Shown piece after piece: positions 1-9,275 of a stretch of DNA of 64,000 nucleotides. Source of the DNA: Flavobacterium terrae (GTDB lineage: Bacteria > Bacteroidota > Bacteroidia > Flavobacteriales > Flavobacteriaceae); the NCBI RefSeq assembly GCF_900142035.1, contig NZ_FQZI01000004.1:62001-126000 (forward strand). Reading direction: 5' to 3'. The first letter of the stretch is position 1, and every line of letters starts with the position of its first letter. The translations under genes and the position numbers were made by a program. The notes below the pieces were generated by a model that searched no databases, was not told the origin of the DNA, and saw only the letters and a program-made list of their open reading frames with translations.

Positions 1-229
1 CGAAGCCATCTTTTACAGATCCAAATCTATGAGCTACAACAAAGTAAAGTTCTTTTTTTCCGAGAAGTTTAGTAGATTCTAAATTTACTATTTTTTGCGC
101 CTTAAAAGCTGCTAAAACTTCGGTATTTGAATCTTTAGAATCTATTTGAGATAATAAATCATCTTGAGAAAAAACAGTAAACCTTACAAAGAGTAATGTT
201 ATCAATAAAAATAAATATTTTTTTTTCAT
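1..229 (-). CDS. DUF5777-like secreted beta-barrel protein (5' part only)
   Basis: The gene starts at the ATG complementary to 227-229 and runs off the left edge, so about 76 codons are visible. The product begins with a lysine-rich n-region and a hydrophobic stretch ending in VFSQDD, a typical flavobacterial Sec signal peptide. The later segment YFVVAHRFGSVKDGF resembles the start of DUF5777 outer-membrane barrel proteins; this assignment is from memory of the family and rests on a short stretch. It is divergent from a haem lipoprotein and a YceI protein, a grouping I recall from other Flavobacteriaceae. A T9 tract (A9 in the coding strand) directly follows the start codon. Function unknown. 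Confidence 0.6.
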   Translation of the reverse strand, partial: MKKKYLFLLITLLFVRFTVFSQDDLLSQIDSKDSNTEVLAAFKAQKIVNLESTKLLGKKELYFVVAHRFGSVKDGF

Positions 230-321
230 TTTATCTAAGAAATTTCTATCAAATTTAATATAAAATTACTATTTTTAAAACAATTTAATAGTTATTTTAA
301 TTTATCTTTAAAATAAAACAA

Positions 322-678
322 ATGAAAGAAATAAGATTTATTTTAATCCTTTGCACTACTTTTTTTTGTAGTTGCAGCAATGAAAGCAGTAATGATTTAG
401 TAAATCCAATTCCTGAAAAAGTAAGCTATTCGAGAGATGTAAAACCTATAACTGATTCTAACTGCATTCCCTGCCACAACAATCCTCCTCTTAATGGAGC
501 ACCTATGTCATTGTTAACAAAATTACAAGTTCAAGATGCTATAGTGAACAGAGGGTTATTAGACAGAATCTCAAGAGACCAAGGAGCACCTGGAATGATG
601 CCAAATGGTGGCATTAGATTACCACAAAACAGTATTGATATCATAAAAAAATGGCAAGCTGATGGTTTTTTGGAATAA
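322..678 (+). CDS. small c-type cytochrome-like lipoprotein
   Basis: The 118-residue product has a short hydrophobic signal ending in FFCSCSN, so Cys16 or Cys18 is probably lipidated. A single haem-binding motif C48-I-P-C51-H52 follows, and Met92/Met93 in a GMMP turn could supply the distal ligand, as in class I cytochromes c. At this length it is a mono-haem domain with little else. It would sit in the periplasm or on the membrane as an electron carrier. It is followed 32 bases later by a YceI gene and preceded by a divergent DUF5777 gene, so the three may act together. Partner and redox substrate are unknown. Confidence 0.72.
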   Translation: MKEIRFILILCTTFFCSCSNESSNDLVNPIPEKVSYSRDVKPITDSNCIPCHNNPPLNGAPMSLLTKLQVQDAIVNRGLLDRISRDQGAPGMMPNGGIRLPQNSIDIIKKWQADGFLE

Positions 679-710
679 TTATTGAAATTAATCTGTTAAA
701 AATTTGAACT

Positions 711-1253
711 ATGAAACATTTATTAGCCCTAGCTTTAGCAATTTTGGCATTCAATAACACTGTAGCTCAAGAAAAAGTTTTAACCAAGTCTGGAGTTACT
801 ACTTTTGAAGCCTCAGTACCGTCTTTTGAAGAGGTAAAAGCAACGAATAAACTCTCTGGATGTATTTTAAATACTAAAACTGGTGAAATTGTTGGGTTAT
901 TGATGATGAAAAATTTCAAATTTAAATCAGCCTTAATGGAAGAACATTTCAATGAAAATTATATGGAAAGTGACAAATATCCAAAAGGTGTATTTAAAGG
1001 AAAAATTCAAAATTTCAATATTGAAAACCTAACTTCAAACAATCAAGATTTCACAATCAACGGTAGTATGGAAATACATGGAAAATCTAAAGACATAACA
1101 ATTACTGTTAAAATTTCGAAAAAAGAAAATTCAATTTTTTTAAGTTCTAATTTTAATTTAAACACCGATGATTTTGGCATTGAACTACCAATTCTAGTAA
1201 GAAGTAAAGTTGCTAAAAAAGTAAACGTACAAATTGATTATTCTCTTAAATAA
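711..1253 (+). CDS. YceI family periplasmic protein
   Basis: A 180-residue product with a clear signal peptide (residues 1 to about 19, ending TVAQ). The segment HFNENYMESDKYPKGVFKG matches the conserved YceI region that follows the first strands of the lipocalin-like barrel. YceI proteins bind long isoprenoid or lipid chains in the periplasm; the ligand here cannot be told. It is probably co-transcribed with the haem lipoprotein upstream. Its TAA stop abuts the stop codon of the opposite-strand channel gene, giving TAATTA with no intergenic base and no hairpin. Confidence 0.82.
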   Translation: MKHLLALALAILAFNNTVAQEKVLTKSGVTTFEASVPSFEEVKATNKLSGCILNTKTGEIVGLLMMKNFKFKSALMEEHFNENYMESDKYPKGVFKGKIQNFNIENLTSNNQDFTINGSMEIHGKSKDITITVKISKKENSIFLSSNFNLNTDDFGIELPILVRSKVAKKVNVQIDYSLK

Positions 1254-2204
1254 TTAAAAATTTATTTTTTGATAAGCATTTAGCTTACTCAGATCAAGAA
1301 CCGTCACGGTATCATCTTCATCATCAAACATCTGAACAAACTTTGCTCCATAAATTACTTCCGAAAACATATATGAGGATTTAATTGCAACAGTATTGCT
1401 ATACATCTCATCAAAAGCTTTTATAAAAACAATTATCTCCCCTTCATTTTTTTTAAAATCATCTTCTGTAAATCCATACAAAGGGCTATCTTCAGTAATT
1501 GGATGAACAATTGTCCAACTTAAAGTCAAAGTATTAATTTTGTCGTATTCTATATCTAAATTGAAAAATTTATTTACTTCAACCCCATTTTCTTTTACAG
1601 TCATTCCTAGATTTACCTTTGCTTCTGCATCAATCAAACTGGTATTTTTATGAGGTGTTATCCTCAACATTAAAGCCTTAACTCCTTGAAAAGGAGCAAT
1701 AACTGCATTTTCAGAAAACATAATATGCGCTTTAGGCTTACTAAATCTACCATAAAACAAACCTGTTGCTATGGCAAATGTTAACAAACCAAACAAAGCC
1801 TCTACCGAAGCTGTAAAACTTGCCAAAAAGCCAACTGGACTTATATGTCCGTAACCAACTGTGGTGAATGTTTGTGTACTAAAAAAAAATGCTTGCCCAA
1901 AATCTTCAATAAAACTATTCGGTTTGATCCCCTGTAGATACTGTACCCCAATCAAAGTATAAATACAAGCAAAAGCAAAATTTACTAAAAGATAGAAAAC
2001 AAAAATTATGGTTATAAATTTAAATCCTGAAATATTTAGCATTGTGTGATACCAACTAATTCTTTCAAAAAAAGGTAGGCCAATTTTTTTTACATTTGCA
2101 CTTCCGTCTTTATTAATGAACCTACCGCCATAATTTGAAGCGTTAGTTCCAAAACCAGTTTGCTTGTTTGAATTTTTCTTACCTCTGTTCTTTAATACTG
2201 ACAT
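1254..2204 (-). CDS. Kir-type (inward-rectifier) potassium channel
   Basis: The 316-residue product shows the KirBac layout: a basic cytoplasmic N-terminus, an amphipathic slide-helix region near W51, TM1 at about 62-86, a pore helix, the selectivity filter T-V-G-Y-G at 115-119, TM2 at about 125-150, then a cytoplasmic immunoglobulin-like domain beginning RFSKPKA. The C-terminal domain is complete and ends near residue 316, close to the usual length. It should conduct K+ across the inner membrane. It is divergent from nhaA with only 60 bases between the starts, so ion homeostasis genes are paired here. Gating ligand unknown. Confidence 0.88.
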   Translation of the reverse strand: MSVLKNRGKKNSNKQTGFGTNASNYGGRFINKDGSANVKKIGLPFFERISWYHTMLNISGFKFITIIFVFYLLVNFAFACIYTLIGVQYLQGIKPNSFIEDFGQAFFFSTQTFTTVGYGHISPVGFLASFTASVEALFGLLTFAIATGLFYGRFSKPKAHIMFSENAVIAPFQGVKALMLRITPHKNTSLIDAEAKVNLGMTVKENGVEVNKFFNLDIEYDKINTLTLSWTIVHPITEDSPLYGFTEDDFKKNEGEIIVFIKAFDEMYSNTVAIKSSYMFSEVIYGAKFVQMFDDEDDTVTVLDLSKLNAYQKINF

Positions 2205-2264
2205 GAGTTTATAATTATAATTGTAAATTTATAAATTTTAATATTTAACCCAACATCTTAATTT

Positions 2265-3422
2265 ATGAGAGCCACAAAGTTATTTAATGAATTTTTTGAA
2301 AATGAAAAAGCTAGCGGCATAACTTTATTAATCTGCACTTTATTATCAATACTATTAGCTAATTCTTCTATAAGTGAAACATACACTCATTTCTGGCATT
2401 CAAAAATTGGAAGTTTTTCCATAGAACACATTATCAATGATGGTTTAATGACGATCTTTTTCTTATTAATTGGTCTTGAACTCGAGAGAGAAGTTTATAT
2501 AGGAGAATTATCAAATTTAAAAAATGCACTTCTTCCGATTTCTGCTGCGTTAGGTGGCATGATTATTCCAGCACTAATTTATTTTGCATTTACAAACGGC
2601 ACTCTTTACCATAGCGGAATAGGCATACCAATGGCTACAGATATAGCTTTTGCAATTGGAATACTTTCACTTTTAGGCAATAAAGTTCCAACCTCATTAA
2701 AAGTTTTTTTAACAGCGCTAGCAGTAATTGACGATTTAGGCGCCATACTTATTATTGCTATTTTCTATTCAAAACAAATCGATATAACTTACTTATTGCT
2801 TTCATTAGGAGTATTTTCTATTTTGCTTGTTATGAATAGATTAAAAGTATACAAACTTTTACCTTATCTAATTGGAGGAGTTTTAATGTGGTATTTCATG
2901 CTTAATTCAGGAGTGCATGCAACAATTACAGGAGTTTTACTAGCCTTTGCCATTCCATTCGAAAATGGTGAAGAAAAATCGATCTCATATCAACTTCAAC
3001 ATTGGCTTCACAAACCAGTTTCCTTTCTTATATTGCCTATTTTTGCTTTAGCTAATACTGCAATTGTTTTGTCATTTAGTGATTCAAACTCATTATTTCC
3101 AATTTACGCCTACGCTATTATTTTTGGCTTAGTTGTTGGCAAACCACTTGGAATCTTTATATTCTCATATCTTTCAGTTCATTTTAAATTTTCTAAACTA
3201 CCATCAGATCTAAACTGGTCTAAAATAGTGGGTGTTGGAATTTTAGGAGGAATAGGTTTTACAATGTCAATTTTCATAACTTTATTAGCTTTTACCGATC
3301 AATCAGTTATAAATAATGCTAAGTTTCATATCATTTTAGCATCCTTAACAGCAGGCCTTTTAGGATTAATTGTACTTAAAAATATTTTAAAAGAAAAAGT
3401 GGTTGAAACTGAAGAAATTTAA
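2265..3422 (+). CDS. nhaA: Na+/H+ antiporter NhaA
   Basis: The 385-residue product has about twelve membrane segments and the family hallmark A-V-I-D156-D157-L-G-A, equivalent to the Asp163/Asp164 ion-binding pair of E. coli NhaA. A further acidic residue, D126 in ATDIAFA, matches the other conserved transmembrane aspartate. It exchanges cytoplasmic Na+ for external protons and supports salt and alkaline pH tolerance. The gene is full length, with a start 60 bases from that of the divergent Kir channel. The next gene begins 47 bases downstream behind its own possible promoter. Confidence 0.93.
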   Translation: MRATKLFNEFFENEKASGITLLICTLLSILLANSSISETYTHFWHSKIGSFSIEHIINDGLMTIFFLLIGLELEREVYIGELSNLKNALLPISAALGGMIIPALIYFAFTNGTLYHSGIGIPMATDIAFAIGILSLLGNKVPTSLKVFLTALAVIDDLGAILIIAIFYSKQIDITYLLLSLGVFSILLVMNRLKVYKLLPYLIGGVLMWYFMLNSGVHATITGVLLAFAIPFENGEEKSISYQLQHWLHKPVSFLILPIFALANTAIVLSFSDSNSLFPIYAYAIIFGLVVGKPLGIFIFSYLSVHFKFSKLPSDLNWSKIVGVGILGGIGFTMSIFITLLAFTDQSVINNAKFHIILASLTAGLLGLIVLKNILKEKVVETEEI

Positions 3423-3442
3423 AAAGGATCTATAAACTCTTT

Positions 3443-3450
3443 TACATTTG
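3443..3450 (+). promoter_or_regulatory. candidate -7 promoter element
   Basis: TACATTTG matches the flavobacterial -7 consensus TAnnTTTG and lies 19 bases before the ATG at 3470. No good TTG element is found at the expected upstream distance, so this is only a partial match. Confidence 0.33.
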
Positions 3451-3469
3451 TTGGCTTAATTCTTTAAAA

Positions 3470-4252
3470 ATGAAAAGATTATTCATACTTATATTAGTAC
3501 TAAACAGCATACTATTAAATGCTCGTTTTCAAAATGCTACCATTCTTTTTAATGATGGTCATTCAGAAACTGGACTTGTAAAATCTTTCTTAGAACAAAG
3601 AACAATATCAGCAGGGTTCTCAAGTAATCTAGAACATGAATTAAATCTAGATGATAAGATTATAAAATTCAAACTATCTAATGATGCTGAAGTAAAAGAT
3701 TTATCAATAGATGACATTAAACAAATAACAATTTCATACGAGAATAATTACTCCATAACTTACAGGGTGCTATATCTAAAAGAGCTAGATAAAAAAGGTG
3801 ATTTTAAAGAAAAATCTCGAAAAGTTTTTCTTCCATTGTTAAAAGAAGGAAAAATCAACATTTATGGATTAAGATATTCTACACAAACTGGCTCTGGTTC
3901 TGGCCCATACACTGGAGAGGTGTTTTATTATCAGAATGCTAAAGAAGATTACGCTATAAACTACTTTAACATGGGATTTTCTGCAATGTTTAACATCCAA
4001 GAAAGAACATTAAATCCATTTAGAATATTATTCAAAGATTGTCCAAGTGCATTGAAGGAAATTGACAATTTTCAAAACAAATGGAAAAATGCAAGCAAAG
4101 AAGAACGCAAAGCAAAAAAAGAAGAAGAAAAAAAACTAATGAAAGAATATGGCGAATTAGATAAAAATCAAAGAAAAGACTTGCTTAATGTTCACCATTA
4201 TCAGTTTAATGATTTTGAAAAACTTATTAGTTCCTACGAAAATTGTAATTAA
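3470..4252 (+). CDS. secreted protein of unknown function
   Basis: I do not recognise this 260-residue protein. It begins with a signal peptide (about residues 1-18, ending LLNARF). The middle is mixed strand-like sequence with a Gly/Ser-rich patch (TGSGSGPYTG) near 140. The C-terminal third has a highly charged Lys/Glu helix (about 204-235), then an aromatic-rich end with one late Cys near the terminus. It lies downstream of nhaA but has a candidate promoter of its own and ends at a strong hairpin. A periplasmic or outer-membrane-associated role is the most that can be inferred. Confidence 0.6.
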   Translation: MKRLFILILVLNSILLNARFQNATILFNDGHSETGLVKSFLEQRTISAGFSSNLEHELNLDDKIIKFKLSNDAEVKDLSIDDIKQITISYENNYSITYRVLYLKELDKKGDFKEKSRKVFLPLLKEGKINIYGLRYSTQTGSGSGPYTGEVFYYQNAKEDYAINYFNMGFSAMFNIQERTLNPFRILFKDCPSALKEIDNFQNKWKNASKEERKAKKEEEKKLMKEYGELDKNQRKDLLNVHHYQFNDFEKLISSYENCN

Positions 4253-4290
4253 AACAAAAAGCTCTGATTTTTTTCAGAGCTTTTTGTTTT
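4251..4290. terminator. two-way intrinsic terminator
   Basis: A perfect 17-bp inverted repeat (4251-4267 pairing with 4274-4290) surrounds a six-T loop. The GC-containing core GCTCTGA is flanked by A-rich and T-rich arms, so either strand reads as stem plus U-tract. It sits exactly between the convergent genes ending at 4252 and 4294. Confidence 0.88.
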
Positions 4291-4293
4291 ATA

Positions 4294-5850
4294 TTATAGA
4301 CTTTCGACGCACTTGATAGCACATTTTTCACCATCAATCGCTGCCGAAATAATTCCTCCTGCATAACCAGCACCTTCTCCACATGGATACAATCCTTTAA
4401 TTTGTAAATGTTCTAGCGTAAAGTTATCTCTTGGTATTCTTACTGGCGAAGAAGTCCTGCTTTCTGGTGCATGCAAAATAGCTTCATTAGTAAAATAACC
4501 TTTCATCGATTTTCCAAACTCTTGAAACCCTTGACGCATAATTTGCGTCAAAAATCCAGGAAAAACTTGGCCTAACTCTACAGATGTAGTTCCTGGCACA
4601 TAAGAAGTTTTAGGGATATCAGTAGAAACTTTATTTTGAGAAAAATCAATCATTCTTTGTGCAGGCACTTTTTGAGTTTTCCCAGCTAAATGCCAAGCCT
4701 TTTGTTCAATCGCTTTTTGGAATTCCATCCCTGCAAGAGCACCAAACTTAGCAAACGGCTTAAAATCTTCAAGTTTTAACTCAACTACAATACCTGAATT
4801 AGCCGTAACTTGATCTCTTTTTGATGGAGACCACCCATTTGTAACCACTTCTCCAGGACTAGTTGCACATGGAGCAATAACACCACCAGGGCACATACAA
4901 AAAGAATACATTCCTCTTCCATTAACTTGTTTTACTATCGAATAAGGAGCTGGTGGTAAATATTCACCTCTAAAATCACATGAGTATTGTATACTATCTA
5001 TTAAACTTTGAGGATGTTCTGCCCGAACTCCTAAAGCAAAAGGCTTAGCTTCAATTAAAATTTTCTTTTTATCTAATAGTTCAAAAATATCACGAGCAGA
5101 ATGACCTGTTGCTAAAATTATTTTTTTTGCTTCAATTACATCTCCATTTTGAGTTATTATACCTTGAACTTCGTTTGACTTTACTATAATATCTGTAACA
5201 CGTGTTTCAAAAAGCACTTTCCCTCCAAACTCAATAATCTTGTCGCGAATATCTTGAATAATTTGAGGCAGTTTATTGGTACCAATATGAGGATGAGCTT
5301 CTACCAAAATTTCTGGTGTAGCTCCAAAAGCAACTAATAACTTTAAAATTCGATCAACATCACCACGTTTTTTAGATCTAGTATATAATTTTCCATCAGA
5401 ATAAGTACCTGCACCACCTTCCCCAAAACAATAGTTAGAATCCTCATTTACAATATGGTCTCTATTGATAGCTTTTAAATCACGTCTTCTCCCTCTAACA
5501 TCTTTACCTCTTTCAATAACAATAGGTTTTACACCAAGTTCAATTAACTGTAAAGCAGCAAATAAACCTGCAGGACCAGCACCAACAACAATTACTTCTT
5601 GTGCATTAGATACATTTTTATACTCTGGAAGTTCTATTTTATCTTCAGCAATAACATCTCCTTGAAAATAAACAGTCGCTTTAACATTTATTTTTATACT
5701 TTTTTGTCTGGCGTCAATGGAACGCTTGAGCACAGAAACATGTTGTATTTCAGCTAAAGGAGTCTGAACTAATTTAGAAATATGTTCTTTTAACAGCAAT
5801 TCATTTGCTGCAATCTCTGGAGAAACCTGTATTTGAAGTTCTTTAGGCAT
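4294..5850 (-). CDS. FAD-dependent dehydrogenase, COG2509 type
   Basis: The 518-residue product has an N-terminal extension of about 80 residues, then a dinucleotide-binding motif G90-A-G-P-A-G95 and a following IERGKDVRGRRRD segment. CFGEGGAGTYSDGKLYTR, a central CPGG...CATSPGE cluster and C-terminal CGEGAGYAGGI are characteristic of this flavoprotein group. It should be cytoplasmic and FAD-bound; the substrate of the family is not established to my knowledge. It is a monocistronic-looking gene ending at the shared terminator. The GxGxxG motif and downstream cofactor segments are intact, so it is probably functional. Confidence 0.82.
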   Translation of the reverse strand: MPKELQIQVSPEIAANELLLKEHISKLVQTPLAEIQHVSVLKRSIDARQKSIKINVKATVYFQGDVIAEDKIELPEYKNVSNAQEVIVVGAGPAGLFAALQLIELGVKPIVIERGKDVRGRRRDLKAINRDHIVNEDSNYCFGEGGAGTYSDGKLYTRSKKRGDVDRILKLLVAFGATPEILVEAHPHIGTNKLPQIIQDIRDKIIEFGGKVLFETRVTDIIVKSNEVQGIITQNGDVIEAKKIILATGHSARDIFELLDKKKILIEAKPFALGVRAEHPQSLIDSIQYSCDFRGEYLPPAPYSIVKQVNGRGMYSFCMCPGGVIAPCATSPGEVVTNGWSPSKRDQVTANSGIVVELKLEDFKPFAKFGALAGMEFQKAIEQKAWHLAGKTQKVPAQRMIDFSQNKVSTDIPKTSYVPGTTSVELGQVFPGFLTQIMRQGFQEFGKSMKGYFTNEAILHAPESRTSSPVRIPRDNFTLEHLQIKGLYPCGEGAGYAGGIISAAIDGEKCAIKCVESL

Positions 5851-5911
5851 TATTTAAATCAAACTGCAAAAATAAAACAATTTTATTCAATTCTGCTTCT
5901 TAACAGATTTC

Positions 5912-7582
5912 TTATTCACCAAACAATATTCCAGAAACATTCCATGAGCTAAAACTATTTCCTTCAACTGCCCCTTGGGGAATTGTTATTTTAATTTTAT
6001 GATTTCCTGCTTTTAAATCTCCTAATTCGATATAAATAGGATTAGTTACCGTTCCCGGACACCAATTTGATCTACTGTAATCTGATGAAGATAGTCCGTT
6101 AATAAAGTTACCTGATGCTGGATTATACAATCTATAAGTACCACAATCTTGCCTCCAAGGCGTAAAGTAAAAAACTTGTACATCATCTAAATAAATTGTA
6201 TTTTTTTTAGGAAGGTATTCATCTCCATTTTCCCATCCACCATGACCAGTAGTTATATAGCGTAACTTCGCATTTTTAATATCTTTAGCAAGAGTAAAAG
6301 ACACTTCTAATCCTTTATTAGAATTAAATAAAGTTCCATATTCTTGTCCAGCCATTTCCAAAACATTTGTAGTGTTAAACAATGAAAATAAGCTTTGAAC
6401 GATGTTCTGAGAAGACCCATCCGCTTTGTGATAACTTAAATTTAATGAAATTTTATGCCCACCTTTATCATAATTGCCAATAAAAACGCCCACATACACC
6501 TCCTTTTCAGAAAAAGGCATTAAAACATCAGTAACTTCTTGTCTATAATAAACTTGATCTTCCCATTCCTTATCTTTTAATTGTATATGATTATACTGAT
6601 GTATACCAAAAGGAGTAAAGAAACGCATCAATTCAATTAAAGGTTCATAGTTATCATTTGCTACTATCCCTTGATATTTTTTACCATTTCCATTTTCATA
6701 AGCAGGAACATTAGCAATACCTTTTTGAAGTGCTTCGAGAAAAGTCTTTTTATTTCCATTTTTAGACTCTATCAAAAAAACCGAACCTGTTCTATCATAT
6801 GCATCTCCATTAGATTTTTCTGTTAAGTCAATAAATGACAATGAAGAATTTATTTTTGGAAGTTTAATTTTTTTAAGAATAACGGTTCCGTTTGCAAAAC
6901 GAAAAATACTATCATTTGACTTTGAGTCTGACGAAAAATTAATCACCTCATCTTTAAAAATAGAAGTTGTTAAAAAACGACTTTTCCACAATAAGTCTTT
7001 ATAAGACAATAAATCATACTCTTTATTTTTTTTCTCTTTTGAGTATTGAGAAACCTTCTTTTTCGTTTTTTTTATTTCAGATGCTGTAATTTCATAATTA
7101 CCATTTCTTGTCATCTGAAGAACCAAACCAAGATTTGCCCCAATAATTGTTGGTGCACCTTTTACTTCTAATTCATTGGTATACCACAACTCTATTGTAT
7201 TTGAATTGATAATAATTTTTGCTTTTTTACAAGTATACCCAAGAATTTTTTTTGTTTCATTCAATAACTCAAAACTTTGTTTTGGTAATGATAAACTATC
7301 TACAGTAAAAATCTTTTTCGTTTCATTTAATTGTGCAAACTGAATAATCTTATTTTCATCATTAATAACTTCTGTTATTTCGAATGGAAAATTAGCCTTA
7401 TTGCTTTCAATATTTTGAGTCGTTATTAGAAAAAAATTAGATTGAACATAAACCTGAATTATGTCATCATTTAAGACTTCTTTGCCATTAGATTTTTTCT
7501 GATAATTAATTTGATATGTTTTACTCTGAGAAGTAACTAGAAATGGAAAAAACAAAACAATGATTATATATCTGACGTCCAT
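5912..7582 (-). CDS. secreted GLPGLI / PNGase F-like fusion protein
   Basis: The 556-residue product has a signal peptide (about 1-19). Its N-terminal half resembles GLPGLI proteins, with ELWYTNEL and a degenerate motif GANLGLVL near 148-155. The C-terminal half resembles peptide-N-glycosidase F. YDRTGSVF (262-269) matches the WDRYANVY strand that holds catalytic Asp60, giving D263. TGHGGWENGDEY (445-456) fits the region of Glu206, perhaps E455. CG (480-481) and SRSNWCPG (503-510) match the conserved cysteine and RAGWCPG segment. The counterparts of PNGase F Glu118 and Trp120 seem absent. It may cleave or bind N-linked glycans, but activity is uncertain. It stands alone in its transcription unit. 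Confidence 0.72.
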   Translation of the reverse strand: MDVRYIIIVLFFPFLVTSQSKTYQINYQKKSNGKEVLNDDIIQVYVQSNFFLITTQNIESNKANFPFEITEVINDENKIIQFAQLNETKKIFTVDSLSLPKQSFELLNETKKILGYTCKKAKIIINSNTIELWYTNELEVKGAPTIIGANLGLVLQMTRNGNYEITASEIKKTKKKVSQYSKEKKNKEYDLLSYKDLLWKSRFLTTSIFKDEVINFSSDSKSNDSIFRFANGTVILKKIKLPKINSSLSFIDLTEKSNGDAYDRTGSVFLIESKNGNKKTFLEALQKGIANVPAYENGNGKKYQGIVANDNYEPLIELMRFFTPFGIHQYNHIQLKDKEWEDQVYYRQEVTDVLMPFSEKEVYVGVFIGNYDKGGHKISLNLSYHKADGSSQNIVQSLFSLFNTTNVLEMAGQEYGTLFNSNKGLEVSFTLAKDIKNAKLRYITTGHGGWENGDEYLPKKNTIYLDDVQVFYFTPWRQDCGTYRLYNPASGNFINGLSSSDYSRSNWCPGTVTNPIYIELGDLKAGNHKIKITIPQGAVEGNSFSSWNVSGILFGE

Positions 7583-7600
7583 AAACTTTATAATTTAACA

Positions 7601-7608
7601 CAAATATA
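7601..7608 (-). promoter_or_regulatory. candidate -7 promoter element
   Basis: On the minus strand this reads TATATTTG, a full TAnnTTTG match 18 bases before the ATG of the PNGase F-like gene. No convincing TTG box is seen further upstream. Confidence 0.33.
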
Positions 7609-7736
7609 TTTTAATAAATCTACAATCTTAAATAAACTAATACTGAATAATTAAATCTCATTTAAAAGAAATGAGCCCGATAAAATCAGGCTTATTATTA
7701 TAAAATAATATATCACAATCTTAAAAATTCTACCTA

Positions 7737-9254
7737 CTAATCTTTTATAAATTTATAATTCACTACTTGATTATTCATTATTACTTTGACAAAATAAACA
7801 CCACTTTGCAAATCAGACACAGGAATAGTTGTTAATGATTGAGTTGAATTAATTGATTTAGCTCGAGATCCATTAGAGTTATAGATTTCTATTAACATTA
7901 CATTTTCTGTTGTTTTATTTAAAATATTCAACATACTAGTTGCTGGATTTGGATACATTAAAATAGCATTATCATCTATTCTTACTTGAGAAACACCAAG
8001 AGTTACAGCTTGATCTAGATAATCTGGAATATTATTAAAATTTGTATCGTCATTTACAGGATTTCCATCATGATTATAATCTTCTAAAAAAGTAAGCGAA
8101 CCGTCACCATCATCATCATTGTCTAAATAATTAGGAATTCCGTCATTATCAGTATCTAATAATGCTGAAACATTTTTACCAAATACATACTCGATATTGG
8201 TTAACACTAAATCACCATCATCATCATTATCCAAGTAATTAGGTATACCGTCAAAATCAGTATCATCATTAGCCAAATTAGTATCATTATTTACATCTTC
8301 AGTTGAAGAACTCACTCCGTCATTATCAGCATCAACATTACAATCAAAAACACTTAATGTTACTGTTTTTATAATTCCATTTTCCTTAGCATAAATAATT
8401 TGAGGATTTGAATTGTTTGTATATGCAGTTTGATTAGTTATAGAGTTAGTATCTGCCTGAGCATCAGTCAAAGTAGAATAAAAAATTACACTTGATGGAT
8501 TTGCAGGCACTAAATCATTAGCCGCTACTGACAAATTAAATACTTGATAACCATCTGTATCATCATCACAACGCACAAAAGAATAATTAGGATAATAGCC
8601 TGCTCTATAAAAACGCCATGCTTCATTATTAGCTGTCCAACTACCTGTATTTCTGCCTGGAGCTGCTAATGCATTTGCTCCATCTTTGACAATACCCATT
8701 ACTCCTCTACCGCTATTCCAACCTAAACAAGGCTGACGCTCAATCAATTGAACATCAATAGTATTAGCTGTTTCACTCAAAATCATTTGAAAAGAAGAAA
8801 TCGCAATGGTGTTGCAGGAAAAATGAGGCTGATCATTAAAATAAACCACAAATTTTCTATAAGGAGCTGTTCCGTAAACCCCATATGTTATTGATCCCGT
8901 CCCAGAATTATTATACAAATCTTCAAAACAACCTAAAATAGAATTCGTTACTGGAAAAGAAGCATTCGGTATTTGCTGAGAAAAACTCCATGGTGAAACT
9001 CCTCCTGCAGAAGTTGTAGTAAAATTGATAAACCCATTAGTACTAACTATCATTTGATTATAGGTCACACCATAAAAATCAAAACTAAATGGTAACGGAA
9101 TAATATTTGAATACATATCATCCAACGCATTCAAAGGCGTCAAAGAACCTATAAATGGTTGAAATGGAATTGGTGCAACACTATAATTGTTTTGTGCTTT
9201 TCCTTTAAAAACTAATAAAGAAAATATTATGAAAAGAATGTATTTTTGTTTCAT
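7737..9254 (-). CDS. secreted calcium-repeat protein with T9SS sorting domain
   Basis: I place the start at the internal ATG (9252-9254) because the product then begins MKQKYILFIIF, a normal signal peptide ending GKAQ; the upstream extension to 9302 looks spurious and would cover the promoter. The 505-residue product has an N-terminal beta-rich region, then thrombospondin type 3-like Asp-rich repeats (for example DTDFDGIPNYLDNDDDGD, repeated as DTDNDGIPNYLDNDDDGD), which bind calcium. The last 75 or so residues, from MYPNPATSMLNILN to YKFIKD, form a type A sorting domain. The protein should be exported by the type IX system and anchored or released at the cell surface. Its binding target is unknown. 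Confidence 0.86.
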   Translation of the reverse strand: MKQKYILFIIFSLLVFKGKAQNNYSVAPIPFQPFIGSLTPLNALDDMYSNIIPLPFSFDFYGVTYNQMIVSTNGFINFTTTSAGGVSPWSFSQQIPNASFPVTNSILGCFEDLYNNSGTGSITYGVYGTAPYRKFVVYFNDQPHFSCNTIAISSFQMILSETANTIDVQLIERQPCLGWNSGRGVMGIVKDGANALAAPGRNTGSWTANNEAWRFYRAGYYPNYSFVRCDDDTDGYQVFNLSVAANDLVPANPSSVIFYSTLTDAQADTNSITNQTAYTNNSNPQIIYAKENGIIKTVTLSVFDCNVDADNDGVSSSTEDVNNDTNLANDDTDFDGIPNYLDNDDDGDLVLTNIEYVFGKNVSALLDTDNDGIPNYLDNDDDGDGSLTFLEDYNHDGNPVNDDTNFNNIPDYLDQAVTLGVSQVRIDDNAILMYPNPATSMLNILNKTTENVMLIEIYNSNGSRAKSINSTQSLTTIPVSDLQSGVYFVKVIMNNQVVNYKFIKD

Positions 9255-9275
9255 GCTAAAAAAGTATAATTTTAA

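Noticed and set aside
8086..8275. Repeated DNA in the T9SS cargo gene considered as a CRISPR-like or mobile repeat.
   Set aside because: The repeats encode in-frame Asp-rich calcium-binding modules and are explained by the protein.
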